NCBI GenBank assembly: GCA_014380155.1
Contig: JACMKJ010000042.1
Coordinates: 1-18,936 of the forward strand
DNA length: 18,936 bases
Origin: Rhizobacter sp.
GTDB lineage: Bacteria > Pseudomonadota > Gammaproteobacteria > Burkholderiales > Burkholderiaceae_C
Direction of reading: 5' to 3'
Within the stretch, counting starts at the first letter, position 1; each line of letters opens with the position of its first letter. The notes below the pieces were generated by a model. It made no database searches, was not told the origin of the DNA, and saw nothing but the letters and a program-made list of their open reading frames with translations. This document shows, piece after piece, positions 7,547-15,631 of the stretch. The position numbers and the translations under genes are program-made.

Positions 7547-8488
7547 TCAGGGCTGCGCCGCCATCTGCTGAAGCCGGCTCTCCATCTCGTGCGGGTCGTT
7601 GACGGTGCGCAGCGCCGTGTAAGCGGCCTGCGCCTCGGGGTGGCGGCGGCGCAGGTAGTTGAGCCACTGCTTCAGGCGACCGGCACGATGGCGTGGCACC
7701 ACATGGTTGCCCACCAGTTGCCAGAAGACCTGCATCAAGGGCAGCAGCTCGGGCCACGACACCACCCGGCCGGGCGAAGCGATGGCCAGCGCCAGGCCGG
7801 GGTCGCTCACCATGCCCCGGCCGAGCATCAGCATGTGGCAGCCCGATGCCTCGCGGCAGCGCTGTGCATCGGCGACGTCCCAGATCTCGCCGTTGGCGAC
7901 AACGGGGATGGGCAGCGCCTCGCGAATCTCCTGGATGCGCTCCCAATACGCGGGCGGCCGGTAGCCATCGGCGCGTGTGCGAGCGTGCACCACCAGCTCT
8001 TGCGCGCCGCCCGAATGCAATGCCTGCGCGCATTCGAGCGCACGCGATGCGTCGTTGAACCCCAGTCTCATCTTGGCCGACACCGGCATCGAAGCCGGCA
8101 CCGCGCGGCTAACCGCCGACATGATGCTGTGCAACAAGGGCGGGTCTTGCAGCAAGGCCGCGCCGCCGCCATGGCGGTTGACCACCTTGGCCGGGCAACC
8201 GAAGTTGAGATCGATGCCCGCTGGCCCGAGCGCCGCCAGCTTGGCCGCGTTTTCAGCCAGGCACACCGCATCGGAGCCCATCAACTGCCCCCTCACCGGC
8301 ACACCCGCCGGCGTGCGCCCGCCATTGAGCAGCTCGGGCATGACGCGCACGAAGGCGCGGTCGGGCAACAGCGTGCCGGTGACGCGGATGAACTCGGACA
8401 CACAGCGGTCAATGCCTCCGACCCGCGTGAGGATGTCGCGCAGCGTGTAGTCGAGCAGGCCTTCCATGGGGGCGAGTAGCAGCGTCAT
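7547..8488 (-). CDS. dusC: tRNA-dihydrouridine(16) synthase DusC
   Basis: Flavin enzyme that reduces uridine to dihydrouridine in the tRNA D-loop; the DusC subgroup modifies U16. Protein of 313 aa, normal for the family. The N-terminus MTLLLAPMEGLLDYTLRD is the Dus signature. The catalytic cysteine is C98 in NFGCPAK, the same number as in E. coli DusC. It is followed by VNRHGGGAALL, then the FMN-site segments SAKMRLGF, HARTRADGY and VANGEIWD, and LMLGRGMV. The C-terminal RLKQWLNYL region is the helical tRNA-recognition domain that distinguishes DusC from DusA and DusB. ATG 8488 has GGAG 12 nt upstream (GGAGAA 10 nt). Its start codon lies only 20 bp from that of the divergent MOSC gene, so its promoter must overlap that gene. 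Confidence 0.94.
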   Translation of the reverse strand: MTLLLAPMEGLLDYTLRDILTRVGGIDRCVSEFIRVTGTLLPDRAFVRVMPELLNGGRTPAGVPVRGQLMGSDAVCLAENAAKLAALGPAGIDLNFGCPAKVVNRHGGGAALLQDPPLLHSIMSAVSRAVPASMPVSAKMRLGFNDASRALECAQALHSGGAQELVVHARTRADGYRPPAYWERIQEIREALPIPVVANGEIWDVADAQRCREASGCHMLMLGRGMVSDPGLALAIASPGRVVSWPELLPLMQVFWQLVGNHVVPRHRAGRLKQWLNYLRRRHPEAQAAYTALRTVNDPHEMESRLQQMAAQP

Positions 8489-8494
8489 GTTGGG

Positions 8495-8508
8495 TATTCT
8501 CCGATGCC
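8495..8508 (+). promoter_or_regulatory. -10-like TATTCT abutting the MOSC gene start
   Basis: TATTCT (8495-8500) ends 8 nt before ATG 8509, the same spacing as TAGCAT before the DsbA-like gene. Both 20-nt stretches ending in ATG begin GGGTA. There is no Shine-Dalgarno, so the mRNA may be leaderless. No clear -35. Confidence 0.35.
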
Positions 8509-9051
8509 ATGAAAGCGCACGTCACATCGGTCAGCCTCAACGGCACGCACAAGTTCTCGAAAACCACGGCACAGCAGATCAAACTGCTAGCCGGCCTGGG
8601 TGTCGAAGGCGACGCCCATTGCGGCGTCACGGTGAAGCACCGTTCGCGTGTGGCGCGCGACCCCACGCAGCCCAATCTGCGGCAGGTTCACCTGATCCAC
8701 AGCGAGTTGTTCGACGAACTGGCGGCACAGGGCTTTGCCGTGGCGCCGGGCCAGATCGGCGAAAACATCACCACGCGCCACATCGACCTGTTGTCGTTGC
8801 CGGTGGGCTCGCAGCTGCACATCGGTGATACCGCGATCGTCGAATTGACCGGCTTGCGCAACCCCTGCGAGCAGCTCAATGCGCACCGCGCCGGGCTCAT
8901 GTCTGCGGTGCTGGGGCGCACGGCCGATGGCAAGCTGGTGCGCAAGGCCGGCGTGATGGCGGTGGTCATCGCCGGCGGCAGCGTGCAAGCGGGCGATGCG
9001 ATCCGGGTGAGGCTGCCCGCCCCGCCGCACCGCGCGATGGAGCGTGTGTAG
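8509..9051 (+). CDS. MOSC-domain protein
   Basis: Protein of 180 aa consisting of a MOSC (molybdenum cofactor sulfurase C-terminal) domain. Visible family marks are GVEGDAHCG near residue 31, the RQVHLIHSELFDEL strand-helix, GENITT (84-89), and RNPC with the conserved cysteine C120, thought to carry sulfur or bind the molybdopterin ligand. MOSC proteins such as YiiM and YuaD act in sulfur transfer or N-hydroxylated base detoxification with a molybdenum centre. Which applies here cannot be told. The stop TAG (9049-9051) overlaps the GTG start of ogt by one base, so the two are very likely translationally coupled. The start is ATG 8509 with a possible leaderless promoter. Confidence 0.9.
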   Translation: MKAHVTSVSLNGTHKFSKTTAQQIKLLAGLGVEGDAHCGVTVKHRSRVARDPTQPNLRQVHLIHSELFDELAAQGFAVAPGQIGENITTRHIDLLSLPVGSQLHIGDTAIVELTGLRNPCEQLNAHRAGLMSAVLGRTADGKLVRKAGVMAVVIAGGSVQAGDAIRVRLPAPPHRAMERV

Positions 9052-9581
9052 TGCACAGCGCCCTCTTCGACACCGCCATCGGCCGCTGCGGCATCGCGTG
9101 GGGCCCGCACGGCATCACCTCCTTGCAGCTGCCCGAGCCGAGCGATGCGGGCACCTTGCGCCGCATGTTTCGTGGCGGTGCTGCCTTGCCGCAGGCCGAG
9201 CCGCCACCCGAGGTGCAGTCGGCCATCGAGCGCATCGTCGCGCTGCTGCAAGGTGAGCCCATCGACCTGCGCGACGTGGCGCTCGATTTCGACGGCATCC
9301 CGCCCTTTCACCAGCGGGTGTACGAGGTCTCGCGCGAGATCCTTGCCGGGCAGACGCGCACCTACGGCGAAGTGGCCACACAACTCGGCGACCCCGGTGC
9401 CTCGCGTGCGGTGGGCCAGGCGCTGGGCGCCAACCCATTTGCCGTCATCGTGCCGTGCCACCGCGTGCTGGCGGCAGGTGGGCGCTCAGGCGGCTTCTCG
9501 GCGGGCGGTGGGGTGTCGACCAAGCTGCGCATCTTGCTGATCGAGCAGGCGCAAATCGGCAGCCAGCGAGGGCTGTTTTAG
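9051..9581 (+). CDS. ogt: Methylated-DNA--protein-cysteine methyltransferase
   Basis: Suicide repair protein that moves the alkyl group from O6-alkylguanine (and O4-alkylthymine) to its own cysteine. Protein of 176 aa. The acceptor is C136 in the invariant PCHRVL (135-140). The upstream helix-turn-helix region reads YGEVATQL with the ASRAVGQALGANP recognition and arginine-finger segment (117-129), and the segment after the cysteine is GGRSGGFSAG. The short N-terminal ribonuclease-like domain and the lack of an AdaA domain indicate Ogt rather than Ada. The GTG start at 9051 shares its G with the TAG stop of the MOSC gene, arguing for coupled translation. Any functional link to MOSC is inferred only from this arrangement (both could deal with modified bases). 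Confidence 0.93.
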   Translation: MHSALFDTAIGRCGIAWGPHGITSLQLPEPSDAGTLRRMFRGGAALPQAEPPPEVQSAIERIVALLQGEPIDLRDVALDFDGIPPFHQRVYEVSREILAGQTRTYGEVATQLGDPGASRAVGQALGANPFAVIVPCHRVLAAGGRSGGFSAGGGVSTKLRILLIEQAQIGSQRGLF

Positions 9582-9584
9582 CTC

Positions 9585-9597
9585 GGGTAGCATCGGC
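9585..9597 (+). promoter_or_regulatory. -10-like TAGCAT upstream of the FKBP gene
   Basis: The 13-mer GGGTAGCATCGGC here is identical to 6900-6912. TAGCAT (9588-9593) would give a start near 9600 and a leader of about 26 nt that includes the AGGAGA ribosome binding site. It lies just after the ogt stop, so the FKBP gene may have its own promoter. No strong -35. Confidence 0.35.
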
Positions 9598-9625
9598 CCG
9601 CTCACATTCCCACAGGAGACTTTTC

Positions 9626-10072
9626 ATGACCACTCACTGGCTGCGCGCCCTCGCGCTTGCTTCGCTCGCCACCCTGGCTGCTCCCCTTGCCTTGGCCCAG
9701 GCCAGCGCTCCGGCCGCTGCCAAGCAGGAACCCGGCACGTTGGTCACCCCCAGCGGACTGATCTATCAGTCGCTCACAGAAGGCAAAGGCGCAAGCCCCG
9801 CCGCCACCGACACGGTGAAAGTGCACTACCGCGGCACCTTCCCCGACGGCAAGGAGTTCGACAGCTCCTACAAGCGTGGCCAGCCGGCCGAGTTCCCGCT
9901 CAACCGCGTGGTCAAGTGCTGGACCGAAGGCGTGCAGATGATGAAGGTCGGCGGCAAGGCCAAGCTGGTGTGCCCGCCCGCCATCGCCTACGGCGAGCGT
10001 GGCGGCGGCCCGATCCCGCCGAATGCAACGCTGAACTTCGAGATCGAGTTGCTGGACATCGCCAAGCGCTGA
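9626..10072 (+). CDS. Periplasmic FKBP-type peptidyl-prolyl isomerase
   Basis: Protein of 148 aa. ATG 9626 follows AGGAGA with normal spacing. Residues 1-24 form a signal peptide (a hydrophobic LALASLATLAAPLALA core, probable cleavage before QASA), so it acts in the periplasm, catalysing cis-trans isomerisation at proline. The mature part is a single FKBP domain: VKVHYRGTFPDGKEFDSS, then the active-site Trp in KCWTEG, the AIAYGERG flap, and IPPNATLNFEIELL. Key residues Tyr, Phe-Asp, Trp and Tyr of FKBP12-like sites are present. Two cysteines (KCWTEG and LVCPP) could form a disulfide. It lacks the N-terminal dimerisation domain of FkpA/Mip, so it is the short form. It converges with the MFS gene, leaving 16 bp between stops. 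Confidence 0.92.
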   Translation: MTTHWLRALALASLATLAAPLALAQASAPAAAKQEPGTLVTPSGLIYQSLTEGKGASPAATDTVKVHYRGTFPDGKEFDSSYKRGQPAEFPLNRVVKCWTEGVQMMKVGGKAKLVCPPAIAYGERGGGPIPPNATLNFEIELLDIAKR

Positions 10073-10088
10073 GCCGTCACGGAACAAG

Positions 10089-11390
10089 CTAGCTGGGCTC
10101 GCGGCGGGCCCCGGCGTCAAACAACGCCGGGTGCTCGCGGCCATAAAAACCTGCCGCTTCGTCGTGCGACAGGTTGAGAAACCGGCGGTAGCCCGGCACC
10201 CACTGGTAGCCGAGCGCCACCAGAAACAAACCCACGCCGCAGGCCATGTAGACCTGGTCGACGTGAAACACCGCGAGGCTCGCGCCCGCGAGCCCCGGGC
10301 CGATCACCGCCCCCACCTGCGCCACCATCAGGTTGACCGCCGACATGCGGGCCCGAAAGTGCTGCGGGATGGCGAGCATGCGGTGGGTGTGCCCCACGGT
10401 CACCACCGTCATCACGCAGGCGCCGATGAGCGTGAATGCCAGCACCATCACCCAGGGCTGGTGGGTCAGCCCCAGCAGCACCAAGGTCACGCCCTCGCAC
10501 AAGATGGCACCGAAGCTCGCGCGAAAGCGGCCCACTTTTTCGGCCACCCACATCGAGCCGCCGAGCGAGCCCACCAACATGCCCACCGAGAGCCCGGCCT
10601 CGCAGGCCCCGAGCCACGCGCCCGAGAGCGACAACGACTGAACCTTCAGCGGCACGAGCATGCCCACGCTGGGCACAAAAAAAATCAACACGAGGAAGGA
10701 CACGAACGACCAGCCGCGCTCTGTGGGGATCTTCCACTTGGCCGCCAGGCCGGCGCGCAGATCGGTCATCCAGCTGGCCACCGAGCGTGAAGCCCGCACG
10801 CTCATCGGCAGCTCGATGCGTGAGGCCAGCAGGCAGGCCAAGGCCAACAGACCCGCGTTGACCCACAGCGCGGTGGCCGTGCTGCCCACCGCGAGCAAGG
10901 CTCCACCGGCCACCGGGCCGAACAAGCGGCCCAAGGCCTGCGCGGTGCGCTGGTAACCCAGGCCTTCGTTCAACTGCTCGGGCGGCAGCATTTCGGCGGC
11001 GATGCTCATCGTCACCGGTGTCATGACGGCCATCGCCACCTGCTGCAACACCCCCAGCAGGATGATCCATTCGATGCGGTAGACACCACCCTGCGCCATC
11101 GACGCCAGCAGCAGGCTCTCGACCAGCAGCGCCACCAGCCCGAGCGTGAGCAGCAAGCGCTTGGACACCCTGTCCCCCAGCGGCGAGAGCAGCGGCAGCG
11201 AAAAAAATGCCACCGCCGCCAGCAGCGACGCGTACAGCGCGATGTGGGTCGCCCCACCTTCATGCGCAATCCACCAGGGCACCGCCACGTAGCCGACCAT
11301 GGTCGACAGCAAGGTCAGTCCATCACTGACCAGCAGCGACCTGAACGGCCTGCCCAGCCGGTTCCAGCCTTCGAGCTTGGCTTTAAACAA
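10089..11390 (-). CDS. MFS exporter (EntS-like family)
   Basis: About 433 aa with 10-12 hydrophobic segments. The MFS motif between helices 2 and 3 reads LSPLGDRVSKRLLL. Such proteins are proton-driven exporters; EntS-type members secrete siderophores, but the substrate here is unknown. The start is uncertain. The frame is open to GTG 11462, but the codons above 11390 only mirror the end of the ABC gene and GTG 11462 has no ribosome binding site. TTG 11390 is preferred: it overlaps the ABC stop in TTGTTTAA, an arrangement expected for translational reinitiation. The N-terminus after this start (LGRPFRSLLVSDGLTLLS) leads straight into helix 1. It is likely cotranscribed with the upstream ABC exporter. 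Confidence 0.86.
   Translation of the reverse strand: MFKAKLEGWNRLGRPFRSLLVSDGLTLLSTMVGYVAVPWWIAHEGGATHIALYASLLAAVAFFSLPLLSPLGDRVSKRLLLTLGLVALLVESLLLASMAQGGVYRIEWIILLGVLQQVAMAVMTPVTMSIAAEMLPPEQLNEGLGYQRTAQALGRLFGPVAGGALLAVGSTATALWVNAGLLALACLLASRIELPMSVRASRSVASWMTDLRAGLAAKWKIPTERGWSFVSFLVLIFFVPSVGMLVPLKVQSLSLSGAWLGACEAGLSVGMLVGSLGGSMWVAEKVGRFRASFGAILCEGVTLVLLGLTHQPWVMVLAFTLIGACVMTVVTVGHTHRMLAIPQHFRARMSAVNLMVAQVGAVIGPGLAGASLAVFHVDQVYMACGVGLFLVALGYQWVPGYRRFLNLSHDEAAGFYGREHPALFDAGARREPS
10110..10131. repeat. Perfect inverted repeat at the 3' end of the MFS gene
   Basis: Arms CCCGGCGT (10110-10117) and ACGCCGGG (10124-10131) flank a 6-nt loop. It lies inside the last codons of the MFS gene and 38 nt past the FKBP stop. 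It has no T-run on either side, so it could slow plus-strand transcription from FKBP or protect a 3' end, but it is not a canonical terminator. Confidence 0.4.
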
Positions 11391-13275
11391 GGGCCTGCGG
11401 CTGCGCAGCCACGGGCGGCAGCGGCTCGTCGTCTTCGGCCTCTTCACCGAGGAAACCGCCACTCTGGTGCGCCCACAGCCGCGCGTACAGACCTCCCTGC
11501 GCGAGCAGGCTGCGGTGGTCGCCCTCTTCGACGATGCGGCCCTTGTCGAGCACCACCAGCCTGTCCATGGCGGCGATGGTGCTCAGGCGGTGCGCGATGG
11601 CCACAACCGTCTTGCCTTCCATCAGGCGGTAGAGGCTCGCCTGGATGGCGGCTTCGACTTCGGAGTCGAGCGCGCTGGTGGCTTCGTCGAGCAACAGAAT
11701 CGGCGCGTCTTTCAGCATCACGCGCGCGATGGCGACACGTTGCCGCTGACCACCCGACAACTTGACGCCGCGTTCGCCTACATGCGCGTCGTAGCCCTGG
11801 CGGCCCTTGGCATCGGCCAGGCCCAGGATGAACTCGTGCGCCTCGGCGCGCAGCGCGGCGGCCAGCATCTGCTCTTCGCTGGCATCGGGCCGGCCGTAGA
11901 GGATGTTGTCGCGCACCGAGCGGTGCAGGAGCGAGGTGTCTTGCGTGACCATGCCGATCTGCGCACGCAGGCTGTCTTGCGTGACGTGGGCGATGTCGTG
12001 GCCGTCGATCAGCACGCGGCCCTGCGCCACGTCGTGAAAGCGCAGCAGCAGGTTCACCACCGTCGATTTGCCAGCGCCTGAGCGGCCCACCAACCCGATC
12101 TTTTCACCGGGGCGGATGTGCATAGAGAGTTTGTCGATCACCGGTTTGGCCTCGGGCCCAGTGGCGCCGTAGGCAAAGCTCACCTGCTCGAAATGCACTT
12201 CACCCCGGCTCACGGCCAAGGGGCGTGCATCGGGTGTGTCGACCACGGCGAGCGGGCGCGACAAGGTGGTGATGCCGTCTTGCACCGTGCCGATGTGCTC
12301 GAACAGGGACGCCATCTCCCACATCATCCAGTGCGAGATGCCGTTGAGCCGCAGTGCCATGGCGGTGGCAGCCGCCACCGCGCCGACACCCACATCGCCT
12401 TTTGTCCATAGCCACAGCGCGGCGCCGGTGGTGCCCACGATGAGCAAGACCGACAGCGCGTGGTTGACCACCTCGAATGCGGTAATCAACCGCATCTGGA
12501 TCTTCACCGTCTCAAGAAACTCTTCCATCGCGCTGCGGGCATAACCGGCCTCGCGCCCCGCGTGGGAAAAGAGCTTCACGGTGGCGATGTTGGTGTAGGC
12601 GTCGGTGATGCGCCCGGTCATCAGCGAGCGTGCGTCGGCCTGTTTTTGTGCCACCTGCCCGAGCTTGGGCACGAAGAAGTACAGGGCTCCGGCGTACAGC
12701 GCCAACCAGCCGAGCACCGGCAGCAGCATCCACAACGCAAAGCTGCCCAGCAACGCCAGCAGCGTGACGAAATAGATCACCACGAACACCGCCAGGTCGG
12801 CCACGATGAACCATGCGTCGCGCACCGCCAGCGCCGTTTGCATCACCTTGGTGGCCACACGGCCGGCGAACTCGTCTTGATAAAAGCTCATGCTCTGGTT
12901 GAGCATCAGGCGGTGGAAGTTCCAGCGCAGCACCATCGTGAAGTTGCCACCCAGCGTGAGGTGCTTGAGCGCCGTCTGCAGGGCCACCAACACAATGCTG
13001 GCCACCAGCACGCCGATCAACCACAGCAGCGACGTGCGCTCCTGCGCCCACAGCTGCGACGGCGCCACCTTGGCGAGCCAGTCGACGATGTTGCCCATGA
13101 AGCTGAACAGCAGCGCCTCGAACGCGCCAATGGCTGCCGACAGCAGCGTCATGCCCAGCAGATACGGTCGCAAGCCCCGGGTGCCTGCCCACAGAAAAGC
13201 CAGGAACGATTTGGGTGGCGGTACGGGTTCGGCGGCAGGAAACGGGTGAACCAACGACTCGAAAAAACGAAACAA
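11383..13275 (-). CDS. ABC exporter, fused membrane and ATPase domains
   Basis: About 630 aa, the standard half-transporter length (MsbA/multidrug type). Residues 1-310 contain six membrane helices, and the C-terminal ATPase domain has every motif: Walker A GRSGAGKST around 397-405, signature LSGGQRQR around 505-512, Walker B ILLLDEATSALD around 525-536 and the H-loop in AIAHRLST. It should act as a homodimer in the inner membrane. The start is uncertain: the frame is open to 13446, but ATG codons at 13359 and 13347 would overlap the divergent PBP1A start. TTG 13275 has AAGGGG 5 nt upstream and gives LFRFFESLVHPFPAAEPVP, matching how relatives begin as I recall them. The stop overlaps the MFS exporter start, so the two probably form one operon. 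Substrate unknown. Confidence 0.9.
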   Translation of the reverse strand: MFRFFESLVHPFPAAEPVPPPKSFLAFLWAGTRGLRPYLLGMTLLSAAIGAFEALLFSFMGNIVDWLAKVAPSQLWAQERTSLLWLIGVLVASIVLVALQTALKHLTLGGNFTMVLRWNFHRLMLNQSMSFYQDEFAGRVATKVMQTALAVRDAWFIVADLAVFVVIYFVTLLALLGSFALWMLLPVLGWLALYAGALYFFVPKLGQVAQKQADARSLMTGRITDAYTNIATVKLFSHAGREAGYARSAMEEFLETVKIQMRLITAFEVVNHALSVLLIVGTTGAALWLWTKGDVGVGAVAAATAMALRLNGISHWMMWEMASLFEHIGTVQDGITTLSRPLAVVDTPDARPLAVSRGEVHFEQVSFAYGATGPEAKPVIDKLSMHIRPGEKIGLVGRSGAGKSTVVNLLLRFHDVAQGRVLIDGHDIAHVTQDSLRAQIGMVTQDTSLLHRSVRDNILYGRPDASEEQMLAAALRAEAHEFILGLADAKGRQGYDAHVGERGVKLSGGQRQRVAIARVMLKDAPILLLDEATSALDSEVEAAIQASLYRLMEGKTVVAIAHRLSTIAAMDRLVVLDKGRIVEEGDHRSLLAQGGLYARLWAHQSGGFLGEEAEDDEPLPPVAAQPQALV

Positions 13276-13328
13276 GAAAGCCCCTTGGTATCGGTTGCAG
13301 CCCGCAAGGTTAGCGGATGTGTCTTCCG

Positions 13329-13345
13329 GATAATCGCCGATCGTC
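13329..13345 (+). promoter_or_regulatory. -10-like GATAAT just before the PBP1A start
   Basis: GATAAT (13329-13334) differs from TATAAT at one base and ends 11 nt before ATG 13346, leaving a leader of only a few nucleotides. There is no Shine-Dalgarno. A matching -35 at 16-18 bp is not evident. Confidence 0.35.
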
Positions 13346-15631
13346 ATGCCCCTCTTCATACCAATCACCGTCCGGCCCAATCTTCGCAGCGTGCTGCTCG
13401 CCCTGGCCGGCGCGGCGCTGCTGTGCACACTCGCGGTGGGCACCACACTGGCCGTTCTGTATCAACAACTGCCCGAGCTCGGCATGCTGGTCGACTACCA
13501 GCCGCGCCAGCCGCTGCGGGTGTTCACACGTGATGGCGTGGAGATCGGCGAGTTCGGTGCCGAGCGGCGCTACTACCTGCCCATCACCCACACGCCCAAG
13601 CTGATTCAAGACGCGGTGCTGGCGATTGAAGACACCGGCTTTCGCGACCACCCCGGCGTCAGCATCAAGGGCACGCTGCGCGCGGCGGTGGCCAACCTGT
13701 GGCGCTCACGCAGCCAGGGCGGCTCGACCATTACGCAGCAGGTGGCACGCACCTTCTACCTGTCGTCGAAAAAGTCTTATGCGCGCAAAGTGCGTGAGGC
13801 GCTGCTGGCCATCAAGATCGAACGCCGTCTGAGCAAGGATCAGATCCTCGAGCTCTACATGAACCAGATTTACATGGGCCAGCGTGCCTATGGCTTCGAG
13901 GCGGCGGCGCAGTCGTATTTCGGCAAGCCGCTCACGCTGCTGTCGGTGGCAGAGAGTGCGCTGCTGGCCGGAGTGCCCCAGAACCCGCGCTACGCCAACC
14001 CGGCCACCAGCCTGGAGCGTGCGCGCAAACGCCAATTGCTGGTGCTGGAGCGCATGCGCGCCACCCAGGTCATCACACAAAAGCAGTTCGATCTTGCAAA
14101 GGCCGAGCCGCTGCGAATCCAGCGCCGAAACGACACCGCCTTGCACGCCGAACACGTGGCCGAGATGGTGCGCCAGACGGTGTATGCGCGTTATGGCGAG
14201 CAGAGCTACAGCCTGGGCCTGAAGGTCACCACCTCATTGCGCGCCGCTGATCAACTGGCCGCCTACCGTGCGCTGCGCAAGGGTGTGATCGACTACGAAC
14301 GCCGCCAGCCCTACCGTGGCCCCGAAGACGAAGAAGACCTGCCCGACGGTCTGGCCGCCGACGACCCGGCCGTGGCGCAACTGCTCGCCGACCACCCCGA
14401 CGACGACGACCTGCACGTAGCCCTGGTCAGCGAAGCCGGCCCGCGCGGCGTGGTGGTCACACTGGCCACTGGCGAGGTGGTGAACATCAGCGGCGAAGGC
14501 CTGCGGCCGGCGCAGAGCGGCCTGTCACCACGCGCCAAGGCGGCGCTGCGCATTCGCAGAGGCTCGGTGATACGCGTAGCACAAGACGGCAAGAATTGGT
14601 TCGTCAGCCAGTGGCCCGAGGTGCAAGGCGCGCTGGTGGCGCTCGACCCGCGCGGCGGCCGGGTGCGGGCACTGGTGGGCGGTTTCGACTTCAGCCGCAA
14701 CCAGTTCAACCATGTGACACAGGCCTGGCGCCAACCGGGTTCGAGCTTCAAGCCCTTCTTGTACTCGGCCGTGCTTGAACACGGCGTGATGCCCGGCACC
14801 CTGATCAACGACGCACCGCTGCCACCGAACGCCGACAACAGCGAGCCCGCCTGGGACCCGAAAAACTCCGACGATCAGTACGACGGCGCCATCACCCTGC
14901 GCGAAGCCCTGGCGCGTTCGAAGAACCTGGTGACGATCCGCCTGGTGCAACTGCTCGGGCCCGACACCGCGCGCCAATGGGCCGCCCGCTTTGGCTTCGA
15001 ACCCGCCCGCCAGCCCGCCGACCTCACGCTCGCGCTCGGCTCGGGTGGCACCACGCCACTGCAGCTGGCGGGTGCGTACACGGTGCTGGCCAATGGCGGC
15101 TACAGCGTGCAGCCGGTGGTGATCGAACGCATCAGCAACGCACAAGGCGCCACACTCTTCGAAGCCGCGCCGCTGCCCTTGAACGAGGTGGAGCGCGAAG
15201 CCACCCGCGTGGTGCCGGCACGCAACGTCTACCTCACCAACACGCTGCTGCAGGAGGTGACCCGCAGCGGCACCGCCGCACGTGCACAGGCCCAGCTCAA
15301 GCGCACCGACCTGTACGGCAAGACCGGCACCACCAACGACGCGGTCGACACCTGGTTCGCCGGCTTCCAGCCCGGCGTGGCAGCGGTGGTTTGGATGGGC
15401 TACGACAGACCGCGCAGCCTGGGGTCGCGTGAATCAGGTGGTGGCTTGTCGCTGCCGATCTGGATCGATTACATGCGAACAGCTTTGCAAGGTGTACCCG
15501 AGCAGAGCATCGAGGCGCCCGAGGGCCTGGTGCTCGTCGACGGCGAGTGGCTTTACAGCGAGTGGGCAGCCGGCGGCCAGCGCACGCGCATTGGGTTTGA
15601 CGAAGCGGTGCCCGAGCCCGCGAAACCTTAA
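13346..15631 (+). CDS. mrcA: Penicillin-binding protein 1A, bifunctional class A
   Basis: Inner-membrane enzyme that polymerises glycan strands (GT51) and cross-links them (transpeptidase). Protein of 761 aa, somewhat shorter than E. coli PBP1A (850). A membrane anchor spans residues 15-40. The GT51 motifs are EDTGFRDHPG with the catalytic Glu at 95, GGSTITQQVAR, and RKVREALLAIKIE plus ELYMNQIYMG. An acidic insert with an OB-like domain follows (about 310-435, including EDEEDLPDG and DDDD). Transpeptidase motifs are SSFK with Ser466, SKN 525-527 and KTG 659-661, all intact. The C-terminus is short after the KTG domain. In many Burkholderiales mrcA lies next to pilM; here it is divergent from an ABC exporter, so it may be a second class A copy. 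It converges with DUF808 with overlapping stops. Confidence 0.93.
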   Translation: MPLFIPITVRPNLRSVLLALAGAALLCTLAVGTTLAVLYQQLPELGMLVDYQPRQPLRVFTRDGVEIGEFGAERRYYLPITHTPKLIQDAVLAIEDTGFRDHPGVSIKGTLRAAVANLWRSRSQGGSTITQQVARTFYLSSKKSYARKVREALLAIKIERRLSKDQILELYMNQIYMGQRAYGFEAAAQSYFGKPLTLLSVAESALLAGVPQNPRYANPATSLERARKRQLLVLERMRATQVITQKQFDLAKAEPLRIQRRNDTALHAEHVAEMVRQTVYARYGEQSYSLGLKVTTSLRAADQLAAYRALRKGVIDYERRQPYRGPEDEEDLPDGLAADDPAVAQLLADHPDDDDLHVALVSEAGPRGVVVTLATGEVVNISGEGLRPAQSGLSPRAKAALRIRRGSVIRVAQDGKNWFVSQWPEVQGALVALDPRGGRVRALVGGFDFSRNQFNHVTQAWRQPGSSFKPFLYSAVLEHGVMPGTLINDAPLPPNADNSEPAWDPKNSDDQYDGAITLREALARSKNLVTIRLVQLLGPDTARQWAARFGFEPARQPADLTLALGSGGTTPLQLAGAYTVLANGGYSVQPVVIERISNAQGATLFEAAPLPLNEVEREATRVVPARNVYLTNTLLQEVTRSGTAARAQAQLKRTDLYGKTGTTNDAVDTWFAGFQPGVAAVVWMGYDRPRSLGSRESGGGLSLPIWIDYMRTALQGVPEQSIEAPEGLVLVDGEWLYSEWAAGGQRTRIGFDEAVPEPAKP

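Noticed and set aside
11391..11462. Longer MFS N-terminus from GTG 11462
   Set aside because: The extra 24 residues are the shifted-frame image of the ABC C-terminus and the GTG lacks a ribosome binding site.
13276..13446. Longer ABC exporter N-terminus from upstream GTG or ATG codons
   Set aside because: It would overlap the divergent PBP1A gene and adds no sequence typical of exporters.
12460..13533. Open frame of 357 codons on the plus strand
   Set aside because: It is antisense to the ABC exporter, crosses into the PBP1A gene in another frame, and has low-quality composition.
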